Below are positions 1 through 11,200 of a stretch of DNA of 24,936 nt, piece after piece. The stretch is taken from assembly GCA_048213135.1 (NCBI GenBank), contig PS015103.1:141412-166347 (forward strand), written 5' to 3'. Position 1 is the stretch's first letter; every line of letters begins with the position of its first letter. The position numbers and the translations under genes were made by a program. Origin of the DNA: Reclinomonas americana ATCC 50394 (taxonomy: Eukaryota > Jakobida > Jakobea > Jakobida). The notes under the pieces are model-generated. The model saw only the letters and a list, made by a program, of their open reading frames with translations. It was not told where the DNA came from and searched no databases.

Positions 1-2735
1 CACCCTCTGCAGGGAACGACAAAGAGGCGTGCAGGTGATCATCGATCAAGCCAGACGGAAAGACAGAAAAACTGCATCTAGCACTGACGTTCTGCCTCAT
101 GCTCTCTCATTAAGTCTTGCTCAACCCGCTTGCGTCCCTTATAACTTACATCTCTGCTGTTCTCCGACTGCCGCCCTTCGGCCTCTTCTCGTCACACTCA
201 CCTCATTGCCTCAAGCACCACACATCGCTTGCCGTCGTCCGACTCCGCAAACCCAATCAGCGGTACAACGCCAGCCACACTCACCGCCTTGAGCTTCTCC
301 AACTGCGATGCAAGCAGAAAGAGAGTGTGTAAGAAGAGCAAATTTTCTCCTTCTCTCATCCTTCCCCCATCCACCACCCTCACCTCATTGGAGAACGACT
401 CGATGCACCACGGCAGCGCACTGTCAAACACCTTGATGGCCACACTCTGTCCAGCCCACTGACCGCAGAACACCTTGCCCTGTCCACCATCACCGCCCAG
501 TCGCTCCGCAAAGTTGTTGCTCATCGACACCACTTGCTCCCACGAGAATGCCGTCAACGGCGCTGCATTCATCAACAAGCAAACAATGTGAGTCTCCTTC
601 CATCGCCAATCTTTCCCTTCCCCTCTTGCTGACGCACGCACCTCGGTGGGTGAGGTCACGCTGCACGGCGGCCAAATCAGCCTCAAGTCGTTGTGCTCGG
701 TCATGCTCGCGCTGTCGCTGCTCGTCCACACGATCCAGCGCCGCCTGCAGTGCAGCTCGCGCGGTTTCTTGTTGCTGGAGAGAGACGGCATGCTCAGCGA
801 TGGTCACCTCCTGGTGTTGCACATCCTGCTGCCACTCGCTCATCTGCGCTTGCTGCTCGTCCAGTTGTCGCTGCAATGCCGCCATCTGCTGTTGCATCCG
901 CTGCATGGCTCCCTTCTGCTGCCGCACACGCTCCTGCCATTCCCNNNNNNNNNNNNNNNNNNNNGCGCCGTCTTTTGATGTTCTTCCAATTTGCGCTCCT
1001 CTTCCGTCAGCTGCTGCTGCTCACGCTCTGCTGTTTGTTCCGCTTGCTGCATGCGCGAGTGCCACTCACTAGCCACCTGTCGCTGTTCTTGTAGAAGCAC
1101 CTGCTGCTGCTGATGACAAGCCAGTTGCATAAGTGCGAATCGACAACAGGACGATAAAGACAAGTCGCAACTGAGTCGGTTGCCACCGGCACGGGCGCGC
1201 TGGACTTGTCGCCACTCTTGCGTCCGCCGCGACGAGCAGCGTCGAGGGCCCCGCAAGCGCGATCAAAGGCAGCTTGAGCGGCCTTCGTTAGCGAGTTGTT
1301 GTTGCCGAATATGCGCCGGTGGCGCATCAGTGAGTCTTTCAACAGCGCAACGGCCAGCTCCATGTTGGCGACGTCGCCGGTGCGTGTGTACGCGGCGGCG
1401 AGACTGCGAATACCAGCCATGACGTCTTGCTGATCTCTGCAAGGCGCAGATTCAACTCGACGCAGCAGTTCGTTGCCGAATCGAATCGCCTCGTCGACCT
1501 TGCCAAGGGCCTCCAGCGCCTGCGTCAGGGCAGACAGTGTGGCCGCTATGTGGCGGTGATCGCGGGGCAGCACACGGTCCTGTCGCGTGAACGCATCTCG
1601 CAGCACTGGCAGCGCCTCCTCGTCGCGCTTCAGCTCGTGCAGCGTCGAGCCGATGGCGGAGGTCATGTTGAGTGCGTCCTCACTGTTTTCACCATACAAT
1701 CGGGTGAACCGCGCCTGCAAGTCTCGGAGATGCGCAACACCAGCTCGCTTTCGTGCGCGTTGGCCAGGCACGCCGCATGCGACTGCATCGCTCGCAGCGT
1801 CCTGTCATGGTCGACGCCGAGCAGCTCGGCAAACTCGCTGGCGCACGCCGCGAATTCATCCGCCGCNNNNNNNNNNNNNNNNNNNNNNNNNNNNNNNNNN
1901 NNNNNNNNNNNNNNNNNNNNNNGGCCAGCGCGTCACTGCAGATGAGCTTGTTGGCTTCGCCGAAACGCAGGTCGCAGCGCATGCCACGTATGTTGCGCTG
2001 TACTGCCACCGTCTGCTGCGTGAACTCGTGATTCACGCCCAACACTCGCCGCTGCCGCTCCATGGTGTCGTCCAGCAACCGCAAGCTCTCCTCCAGGTTC
2101 TGCATGCCATTGACGGCCGCCAAGTCCTCCGCCAGGAAGAACGCATTCGCCAGCGACAACATGTGATCGTGGCCCAGCGCACGACGCCGTCCCGCCAGAG
2201 CCATTCGGCGGAAACCCACCGCCTGCTCCGTCTTGCCCGTCTCCTCGCACACCTCCGCCAGTGTCTGCATCACCGACAGTGTGTGATCATCATCGGCCGG
2301 CAGCGCTCTCATCATTTGCGGCAGCAGCTTGCTCAGCACAGCAAACGCCTCGTCACATCGCTGCTCCTTGAACAGCGCCGTGCCCAAGTTGGAGGTCAAC
2401 AAGAGCGTCATCAGGTGGTCCTCACCACACACACGCCTATTGCGCTCCAACGTGTCCTCGATCAGTGGCAACGCGCGACTGTAGTTCTCGAGGCGGAGGT
2501 ATACGTGAATCAGTGCGCGTGCGGCGTGGAGCGTGTCCTCGTGGTCGGCGCCATGCAGCTCCTTGAAGAGGCGCATGCATTTCGTGTAGGCCTGCGCGGC
2601 CTCGTGCAAGTCGCAGGCCGCCAGCGAACGCCTCGCCTTCTCGCACAACTCCTCGGCTTCGGCCAGACGGCGAGCGTTGGGCGGCGAGGAGGAGGCGGCC
2701 GCGGAGGGCGACGCTTTCGACTTGCGTTTCGACAT
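1..2735 (-). CDS. TPR-coiled coil-protein kinase, 3' part beyond window (left paralogue)
   Basis: Predicted cytosolic signalling kinase. Reading from the ATG at 2735-2733 (MSKRKSK, then a Ser/Ala linker), the protein has several 42-residue TPRs of the kinesin-light-chain type (HEDTLHAARALIHVYLRLEN, GEDHLMTLLLTSNLGTAL). A coiled coil rich in Gln/Glu follows (about 1109-642), then a kinase N-lobe with FSWEQVVSMSNNF, a Gly-rich loop (LGGDGGQGKVF) and the ATP-binding lysine in VAIKVF. Exons: 2735-1172 (interrupted), 1109-642 (interrupted), 562-384, 302-202 and 6 to beyond position 1. Introns 1110-1171 (GTTGCG start), 563-641, 303-383 and 7-201 keep phase. N gaps lie at 1867-1922 and 945-964, and reading frame is not kept across the first. 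A second frame change near 1720-1745 has no gap to explain it. The kinase type resembles TKL/RLK-Pelle kinases. The catalytic loop lies outside the window. The gene is a paralogue of the one at 21806. Confidence 0.85.
1867..1922. other. Assembly gap inside TPR region
   Basis: There are 56 Ns here. The TPR frame on the right side (ending GEANKLICSDALA on the minus strand) does not match the TPR frame on the left side (starting AADEFAACASEF), so the N count is not the true length. A 20-N gap at 945-964 in the coiled-coil exon behaves the same way. Confidence 0.9.
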
Positions 2736-3206
2736 GTGCAAAGGGGTCAAATTAGCTCGCGGAGACTCTCTCTGTCCGTGAGAGAAAAGGCGGGTCGAGG
2801 GAGATGAGGAAGGCGAATGGGTGTGCAGAGGCAAGGGGCTTGCAGAGGGAGAGGAAAGACGCGCGAGAGAATATGCGATCGTCGACGTCGATCATGGATT
2901 CGCAATTTGTGATCAGGATTGTTCCTGAGCATATGCAACTTGCCACTGTACACATGCATGTAAGAAGCTTGCACGTCTGCTGGAACGCACAGATTCTCGT
3001 CACAGCGACTCCTGCATTTCGAATTCATTGTCGACGTCGACTTCGAAATCGAGTTTCTTGCCTCTGCCATGGCCACACCTGCGCACGTGCATTCTTCTGT
3101 CAGTTCTTGGGAGCTCTCCCTTGATGACCACTTGCGTAGCTTCTCTCTGCAGTCCGCGGTGTCCGTCGGAAAAACACTTTTTTGTCCAATTTCGTAATTG
3201 GTTGCA
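2736..3206. promoter_or_regulatory. Divergent intergenic region between left TPR kinase and CotH gene
   Basis: These 471 bp separate two divergently oriented start codons and contain no convincing coding sequence. Visible signals are a perfect 12-bp palindrome GTCGACGTCGAC at 3030-3041 and a second copy of its core, GTCGACGTCGA, at 2881-2891 about 150 bp away. Pyrimidine/purine-rich stretches lie near 2750-2870. No clear TATA box is seen. The repeated palindromic core is a candidate binding site for a dimeric regulator serving both genes; that role is inferred only from position and symmetry. Confidence 0.5.
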
Positions 3207-3491
3207 ATGTCGAGACGAGTGTTTGTCGCTCTCTCGCTGTCTCTCTTTGCGTTGTTGTTGCTGGTGGTGGTGTCAGTCGCGGAGGCCAAGTCGACTTGGT
3301 CGTCCGATCTGCCGATTGTGGTGGTGTATGCTGCGAAGCCACCTGCTGATAGTTGAGTGAGAGTGAGTGTGAGAGAGAGCATGGGAGAGTGAGAGAGAGA
3401 GAGAGAGAGAGCATGGGAGAGAGGATGGGAAAGAGAGCATGAGAGAGTGTGTGAGAGAAGGGTATAGGATTGACGCGTATGCATGACAGTG

Positions 3492-3525
<34 letters not shown>

Positions 3526-6473
3526 TGTGTGTGTGTGTGTGTGTGAGACACTGGGGTGACTGGAGGAATGGCATGTTGTTGCTCAAAGTCTCGTCTTGGT
3601 AAGGAACGAGAGATTGACTGAGAGATTGGGTGATTGCCTTGGTTACAGGTGCCATTGAGAGATAGAGAGAGGGAAAGAGTCTCGTGCTCACTCCTCCCAC
3701 TCTCCCTCTCCTGCTTATAGAGACGTTTGTTCCCGCGCGATGGAGCGTAATTGACAGTGGCGATGGGAAACGCAATCACTTGGACGACACTCCGGCGTGG
3801 GGTGATGAGTCGGCGCGTGTTCGTCTGCGTGGCGAGTACACGGTGAAGTTGCGTAGAGAGGGGAGGAGAGGAGAGGGGAGGAAATGAGAGGGAGGAAAGG
3901 AGAGGGAGGAAAGGAGAGGGAGGACAGGTGAGGGATGTGCTACTCTTCCTCTGCCTTCTCTTTCCAGTAAGGAAAGCGAGTCTCAGTTCTCAACCTGCTT
4001 CTCTGTGAGACAAGACCGTTCTGTGCTTCTTGCCGTCTCCTCGCTTTTCGTTCTCTGATGGCTTCGACGGAGCTTCTCCCTCCGTGTCCCCTTTCCGACC
4101 TGCGGGAGTTGCCATTCCTCTCATCTCGCTTCTTCTCAGCTTTCCCAAGAACAACTACGGCCTGAAGCTGTCTAGCGACCACGAAATGCTCGGCATGCCC
4201 AAGGACAGCTCGTGGGCTCTCTACGGCGTGTACTCGGTGAGGTGTGCGCCTCGCGATGTGCCGTGCATGCGATTCTCATTGCATTCGTTCCTCGACTCCC
4301 CGCACAGGACAAGACCCTCGTGCGCAACAAGTTCATGATGTCGATTGCTGCAAAGGTACTTGCTTTGCCGTGCACTCTCGATTGAAATCGTGTCACGCTC
4401 ACCTCTGGCGGCACGTTGCAGATGGGCTACTACAGCTCTCGCATGCGTGCTGTGGAGCTGTTCTTCTGTGCCCCAGACTCCAAATCGCCGGCCGAGTCGG
4501 ATTATTGGGGTGAGACCTTTTCAGTTTGGATGCGTCGGAGATGGTCCATTCTCACATGATCCGGCAGGCGTGTACTACGTCATGGAAACGCCGGACCGCG
4601 GCTCGCACCGCGTCGACATCAAGGCGCTGCATCCAGAGGTGAGAAATGCGAGAGAGAGAGAGGCCAGCCGCATTGTCGTTGTTGATGAGTGACGGTTGCC
4701 AAAAGGATGACACGGACGGCACGAAAATCTCCGGCGGCTACATCATCAAAGTAAGGGAGGGTGTCTCACTCGTCTTGCTTGCCTGTGGATTGACATGTGG
4801 TCCAGCACGATGCCATCAACGCCGGCGACATCTGGTTCACGACGAACAGTGGTCGCAACTTTACGCTCTCCTATCCCGGCGACTCTACCACCGATGCCGA
4901 ATTGAGCTACATCAAGGTGAGAAAGGATTCCGACACGCACGCCAACCCGTCGGCAGTAGCTGGTTGTGCGGTCTCCGATACGTGTGTCTGTTCTCGGCTT
5001 CCTTCTCTCTTGCTCTCACTTTCTCGGAATGCGTGCTCGGAGACGTCCATCTGCAAACACGAAGAGAGAGGCAAGCAGGCTGGCTGGCTAACAGCGAGAG
5101 AATGAGAGAGAGAGAGAGTGGTGTACGGTGACGGGTTTCACACTGCATTCTCTCATTTCTAGTCTTTCGTCTCTCTCGCAGCCGTCTCTTCCTCTCTCTA
5201 CTCTCCGTCTCCCTTTGTTTATTGTCTGTCTTTCTGTATCTCTCCATCTTTCCCTCTTTCCCCCCTCTCTTCTCTGTCTGCTGTCTGTTTTGTCTCTCTC
5301 TCTCTCTCTGTGCCTGTCTGTCTGTCTCTCGTTCTCGTGTTCTCAAGTTCTCATCTCTTCCCCCCTCTCTCTCCCTCCCACCTCTCGCCCCCTTCCCCTC
5401 CCCTTCCCCTTCCCCTTCCCCCTTCCCCCTCCCTCCCCTTCACCCCTCCCTCCCCTTCACCACTCCCTTCTCCTTACGTCCCCCCTCGCAGGGCTACTAC
5501 AACGGCCTCGAAGCAGTGATCCTTGACCCGCAGTACACCACCAAGTACTACTCGTGGATCGACGTGCCATCATTTGTTGACACCATCATCTTCAACGAGC
5601 TGACCAAGGACCGCGACAGTTACCTGGTGCGTGTGTGTGTCGCGCATGCTTCTCCCTTCCCCCCTTTGTCTTTCCCCCTCACGAGAGTGTGTGTTCGACA
5701 GCGCAATACTCTGTACTACAAGGACCGTGACTCGGTGCTCGTGTCGGGGCCAGTTGCGGGGCCGTCGAAGCAATTGCGTGTGCACTGCTGCTGTGTCTCA
5801 CTCTCCATCGCCAGCTGTGGGACCGCGAAGATGGCCTGTACAATGGTGTGTGGACACGTGACCAAAGCGCTTCCCCCATTGATATTCACTACCTTCCTCC
5901 CCCTCACAGTCAACAAGACAACACCGTTTACGCACAGCTGCCATTATTATGATGTGCGCATCCCTCACATTGCTTACATCACCACTTTCCTGCTCAATCT
6001 GCCTGATGTTGCGCAGTTCACGTGGCCCATGGTGTGGCCGCAACCGGCAGGCATGGATCGCCGCTTCCCGATCTGGTATGAGCCAGCCTGCTCTTCATTT
6101 GGCATTCGCCCCCTGTCTCACATCACCCGACTCCAGGTGGCCGCGTCTGTACCTCGATCCCGTGTTTGCCCGCCGGCTGCAAACACGCTGGCAAGAGCTG
6201 CGTGCTCCCGGCGGCGTTCTCTCCGACGAGAACGTCCTGGGCCTGATTGACGAGCTGACCGGAGTGGTCAACGAGGCGCAAGCGCGCAACTTTGTGCGCT
6301 GGAGCATTCTCGGTCGCAACTTTAACAATCAATGTGAGCCGACGCCGCTTACGTGGCTCGGTGAAGTGGAGAATCTGCGCGCCTGGCTCGTGAACCGGTG
6401 CGAGTGGCTGGATGCGCACATTGTGCCCAGCTCATCGGCGCCTTTGCGCGGCAATTCACGTGAAAGTGAATAG
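3207..6473 (+). CDS. Secreted CotH-family (atypical kinase fold) protein, 13 exons
   Basis: CotH proteins have a protein-kinase-like fold; bacterial CotH phosphorylates spore-coat proteins. Exon 1 encodes a signal peptide (MSRRVFVALSLSLFALLLL, then VVVSVAEA) and the family's opening LPIVVVYA. Later landmarks are VIDSGDGKRN, RVRLRG, FPKNNYGLKL, LGMPKDSSWALYGVYSDK, a MGYYSSRMRAVELFF-YWGVY block, ISGGYIIK, FNELTKDRDSY, LYYKDRD and LWDRED. The C-terminal part has the usual RW..L and R..WLD elements. Exons: 3207-3351, 3721-3835, 4140-4236, 4308-4355, 4422-4509, 4568-4638, 4706-4750, 4806-4916, 5492-5626, 5702-5752, 5815-5845, 5910-6075, 6137-6473. All phases agree, giving about 479 residues. The least certain join is exon 2 to 3: GA|GTACAC is the only phase-compatible donor found, and it shortens the usual RG-to-FPK spacing, so a small exon may be missed. 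Membership of the family is firm; activity and substrate are unknown. Confidence 0.9.
3391..3545. repeat. GA and GT microsatellites in CotH intron 1
   Basis: (GA)n runs occupy about 3391-3411 and 3495-3522, the second passing directly into (GT)n at 3523-3545. The whole tract lies inside the 369-nt first intron (3352-3720), just after the signal-peptide exon. Confidence 0.95.
5160..5490 (+). repeat. Long polypyrimidine tract in CotH intron 8
   Basis: The 575-nt intron 4917-5491 is far longer than its neighbours. Its 3' 330 nt are almost entirely C and T on the sense strand, including CCCCTTCC-type repeats around 5390-5470, and run straight into the acceptor CTCGCAG. No exon is seen inside it. 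Confidence 0.85.
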
Positions 6474-6493
6474 AAAGATGACGTATCGGCAAC

Positions 6494-6499
6494 ATTAAA
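6494..6499 (+). terminator. Candidate poly(A) signal ATTAAA of CotH gene
   Basis: ATTAAA lies 20 nt after the CotH stop codon (TAG, 6471-6473). It is the common variant of AATAAA. The convergent receptor gene stops only 78 nt further on, so the two 3' UTRs probably overlap. No equally clear signal is seen for the receptor transcript. Confidence 0.5.
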
Positions 6500-6576
6500 A
6501 GTACACTCTCGTTCACTCTAATCCCACTGCACGGCAACAATAACACAAACACCGAGCAGCCGGCCATCACAACCCA

Positions 6577-8228
6577 TTACTCCCAGCAGTCTGTGTCGCA
6601 AGGGAAGAGGTCAGCAGCACAAATACACACTGAGGGTACGACACAGTGCATCGTCGACCCACCATCTTCATCCACACTTTGCGCTGCAACACACTCGGCA
6701 GCTCCCCTCTCCACCTGCGCCAGCGCCTGCATTGCCAACGGCGCTTCCTCCTCCTCCTCGCTTACCAATTCATCCATCGCAGCCAGCGCAGCACTGGCGG
6801 CGGCTTGCTCCCGCTCGGCGCACCACCGAACTCCCCACGGCATGGCCATCCACTGCGCACCAGAGGTTGCCGCTGTTTCGGTGCAGTGGCGCGGGTTAGC
6901 AAGCACGGTACTGGACGCATACATTCACCAACAGCAAGGAGGCGTTACCTATCGAAGCCGAGTCCTCGCTTGGTCGCGGCGGCAATGCCGCAAGCACGAC
7001 AACCGGCACCGGAGCGTCTACCATCGCCGGAGACTCCTCCGCGACTTGCCGCTCCTCACCCATCTCTGCTGCGGCCACTGCCTCAGCAAGGTCTTGCTCC
7101 TCCTCCTCCTCCTCCATCACCACAGTCGCCGGCGGAGCCACGACCACCACCTCCTCCTCCACGTCTTGTTCTTCCACCACCTCCGCATCCTCCACAATCG
7201 GAGGCCCGCGATACAACGGCGGTGGCTCCGACTGCACTCCTTCTCCCTCTCCTCCTTGTTCTTCTTCTTCGCCTGCAGCCGTCGGCTCGTCTCCGAAGAC
7301 GACCATATCGATACCCTCCATGTCGATCACGGTCTCCGAGCCTCGCACTGTCGGCGCCGGCAGGCTGGCAGCAGACTTTTCGTCTTCGTCCTCTTCTTCC
7401 ACTTCCACCTCCTCCGCCTTCGCCACCTCCTCGTCATCTTCGTTGTCATCCTCACCCGGCGTCGTTGCTGCCGCCATGGCAGTCGTCGAGCCGGAAGCTG
7501 CAGCCGCTGCTCCAGTTCCAGCCGCATGCAAGCCGGCCAAGAAACGACCGACCAGCGGCGGAGCGTCGTCCTCTGCGTCGTCCGAGAAGTGGAGACGCTT
7601 GGTGGGTGAGGCTGGCGCCACTCCCGGCACTCCAAGATCGCCAGTGTAGTAGCTCGGCTCAACAACTTCCTCGCCGGCTGCAAACAAAAGTCACATGCTT
7701 TAGCATCTCATCGTATTCCCCGAACTTCCCCTGTGCAACGGGGCACTCACAGATAACGGCCGAAAGTCGGGCAATGGCGCGCTCCGTCAACGACGGCGGA
7801 GAGTCTGGCGGGACGTCCGACACGCTGTATTGGTGCATACGCTCCGTACCCGACGGTGTCCAGAGAATTGCCGAGCCCGCTGGCGAGGCAACTGCGTAAA
7901 AAAAAAGAGTCAGTCGCAAACTCACGAAAACGAGTTGGAATCACGCATACTCCGTACCAGTGGACGACGGCGACGCAGGAATGCCAGTGGAAAACGGAGA
8001 CAACGAGCCCACAGATGCTGCCTGCGCACGGGCACGACGGCCTGGTCCCGAACCCGGGTACGCGGAGAGCGCGTGCGACATGTCGTCGTCCTTGTCGCCG
8101 TGCTCCACTGTCACGCGAACCCAACCCTCCTCGTCGGACTCGGCTACAATGCGAGGGTAGTCCAGGGCTGCCGCCTGCGAGCTGCCCACAGTCTGCTGCT
8201 CCTTCTCGCGTCGACGGCGACGTCGAGC
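6577..8228 (-). other. Cytosolic tail of the receptor (about 475 residues)
   Basis: The tail spans the end of exon 8317-7958 and exons 7891-7751, 7677-6949 and 6872-6577. It is Ser/Pro-rich near the membrane (STGIPASPSS, SDVPPDSPPS). It then becomes strongly acidic, with many Glu/Asp runs (EEVEVEEEDEDE, MEEEEEEQD) and a PPLY motif within SEPPPLYRGPP. It ends in DLFPCDTDCWE. No enzymatic domain is visible. It is probably disordered and suited to docking adaptors. Confidence 0.75.
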
Positions 8229-11200
8229 GAGCAGCAGGAGAAGCAGAAGCAGTAGCAGAAGCAAGAACAAGCCGAGTCCAACACTTAGTCCGATGATCAG
8301 TGGCAGCTTGCTCTTGCCTGCACGTGGTGCATACGCATGAGAACCTGTGGCGAGACGCGAGAATCTCCTTGCACTGTTCGCGCACGCAACTTGACGAGCC
8401 AGAGTTGGAGGCTCCGTTATTGGACGATCCCACAGACACTGCGGCGGTGATGACAAAACTGTCGCTTGTGTCGGCCAGGTACGACGACGTGGACGAGAGA
8501 GCGCGTTGGATCGAAGCATCCGACTGAATCAAGAGGCACGCAATGTAATTGCCAGTGGCAGTCAACCGCATTGTCATCACCATTTGAGACACATCACTGA
8601 AGAGAGACATTGCGTGAGTGTTGATGTGATCGACGAGGGACGGGGTGAATGGAAAGGGTGTGTGCGTGCGTGACGCAACGTCTGCGTGCCATTGTTCGGC
8701 AGAGTTTCGTAGGTTAGGGAGCCACTGACTGCAGTGACGGCTTGCGAGAGCATGGCGTCGGTGACATTGGCACACGAACTGACTCCCATGGTCACCGGGA
8801 TCAACATTGGCACATCGACGGCGCGCAGTGTGGTACCACCAATTGTCAACCGAGTATCGTCATTGATAGCCACCAGCAGCGGCTCCACGTGCAGAACGTC
8901 CGGAGCTGCAGGCAGGGTCAGCACGGCCGGAGGCGGGGAGAGCAATGCTCTCTTAGTCTTGTCCCTCTCTCCGTCTCTCTCGCTCTCTTTCCACTCTGCG
9001 CACGCAACTGTTCACATTGAACGCCCCGCTGCTCAGACCAACGACACGACCGCTGGACAGCTGCTGCCAGCCAGCGTGTCGCACGCACAGTTTCCAGCTT
9101 GTAGAGCCCTCGGGGCGCACCAGCGGGAAGCGCGCCTCAGTGCCCGACACAAATGTTGGTTGAACACTGATCGGCTGGTCCACCAGCGCACCATCGCAGA
9201 GCGACACTGCTCGCTCGGAAACCCTGCACGCATGCGCATACACCACCAGTTCAGGTGTGCTATACACTTGGTCAACACAGACAAGACACTCAAACGAACC
9301 GAGTTTGGCGAGCTCCCGACTGCACATACACAAAGTACTGATCCCCGGTATTGAGGCCGACACCGGTTACCGTGACAATGGAGAGGATGCCCGTGCGCAA
9401 GTTGGCCGGCGTCACACTGGTCACGCTCGGTGCTGCAACAGGCGAGTGAGCACGGGAGGAGAATTGAACGAGGAACGTGCGGTGATACGCACTTGTAACA
9501 GTGAGCATTTGCGCCAGGGCTACGTAGGGTCGTAGAGGCGATGCACTGCGGTGAAGGAGCAAATGAGTCCGCGCGCATCGTACTTTCCCTCTGCCATCAT
9601 CATTCTTTGCTCACCGCACGCAAACCACCAGCTGTGCGTACTGAGGCGGCTCTTGAGTTGTGCCGTCGAGGTTCGGTGTAATGGTGGTTACAGCGGTGAC
9701 GCCAGCCGAGATCGACACGGTGGCCGGGCGCACCACACGCAAGTTTGTTACGTCACTGTCCAGCGTGTTGTTGGTGGCGGTGCACGGCGACGTGTTTGCT
9801 GCCGACCCCGTGGGAGGAAGACGAAGCACAATGTCGACTCCACTCAGCGGCATGGCGACACCCGACAGGGTGAGTGTCGAGGACGTGAGGTTGCTGACGG
9901 TGAGCGGAGAGATGCTGCCGAATGTCGACTCTGTTTGAAAACATAGTCAGCGAGCCACTACAGCAGGAGCTTCTGGTGCGAGAAGAACAACTCACCAGTG
10001 ACTTGGATGCCGTTGCCCGCCACTGGGAGGAAAACGTCGGACCACTGGCTTGGGCTAGCGAGACATTTGTCAGGTTAGTCAGATGGGTCACGAACGTGCG
10101 CAAGTCGTTTGCATCACTCACTGCATACTCACCGAATGCAGAAAAAGTACCGGTTGCCAAGCATCGACGGTTGCGTAGTAATGGACACAGTGATGCGGGA
10201 GCTGTCCGTCGTGTCGACGGTCGGCGTGCCGAGTTGTATCACCGAGGCAAACGTGCTCTTGTTTGCGCAGTCGTCAACGCTTGTCGCCGCCACCAGTTGC
10301 ACGTCTAACAACGCCCAGCCAAAAGAAAAAACGGTGAGCAGGGAGTTGACAGCGGAGTCGAGAAGCAGTGACACCCACCTGCTGTCAACAGTGAGCCCGA
10401 CAGTGTGAGAATGGAGGTGCCGAAGGGCGAGATCTGCGTTGGCTGGATTGACGACACAGATCCTGCACACAACACACACGTTAGCGTCACGACTTCTCCT
10501 CCTCATCTCATTTTTGTCACACCCCGCGTACCAGCACAGGCCGGTCCAAAGGTGCCATTGGTGCACACCGGCAGTGTCGAGAATGCAAGTGGTGCCGAGA
10601 GGCCCGACTTGCCGGCCGCAGTATCGGTGAAACGCACACGCACATACAGCGGTGTGTTGGCAGTGAGCATGGTCTTGGAGGCGGTCACCGTCACCGACGA
10701 TCCCGTCGTGCCCGCAAACGGGCCAGTCAAGGGGGGCGACAATGGCAACACCTCGAACGCGCCTGCAAAGGTGCTGGAAGACGACAACTCAAAGGTGACC
10801 GACGTCAACGAATTCGGCTGCAGGTACACGGTGCTGGTGAAGACGATGCTTGTCGGTCGCACGTTCGACAAGGTGACAGTGGGCGCTGCGTGAGCATGCG
10901 AGTGAGACAACAACGCCGAGTGACGCAGTGATGAAGCCGCGAGCAATGTGATGACGTACCGACAGAGACGATCAATGTGAGCTCGTCAGTAGCGCCGGCG
11001 GCGTCTTGCGCTCGGATCGTGACAAAGAGGATCGGTTTGGCGACACCCACCTGCTCCAGCCACAGCTGATTTCCGTTCCGCAGGCTAAACGCGGCTGCGT
11101 CAGCGCCGCCGATAATGGTAAACGTCACCGCCTGACCCACATCGGCGTCCACGTCGACTGCCGACACGGTGCCGATGCGAGTGGCGACCGTCGACGGCGG

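Noticed and set aside
2747-3775. Long minus-strand open frame across the CotH first intron
   Set aside because: It is mostly translated microsatellite (Ser-Leu and Thr-His repeats) and overlaps the well-supported CotH leader exon on the other strand.
6896-6948. Receptor ending at 6896 by reading through the last intron
   Set aside because: Splicing at GTAACG (6948) to CAG (6873), with TGCTAAC upstream, keeps phase and adds 98 residues of the same composition (MDELVSEEEEEAPLAMQ). The read-through adds a short irregular end.
6593-7899. Long plus-strand open frames opposite the receptor tail exons
   Set aside because: They are mirrors of Glu/Asp-rich codons on the minus strand (Ser/Pro/Leu/His-rich, no domain). 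The minus-strand exons keep phase through every junction.
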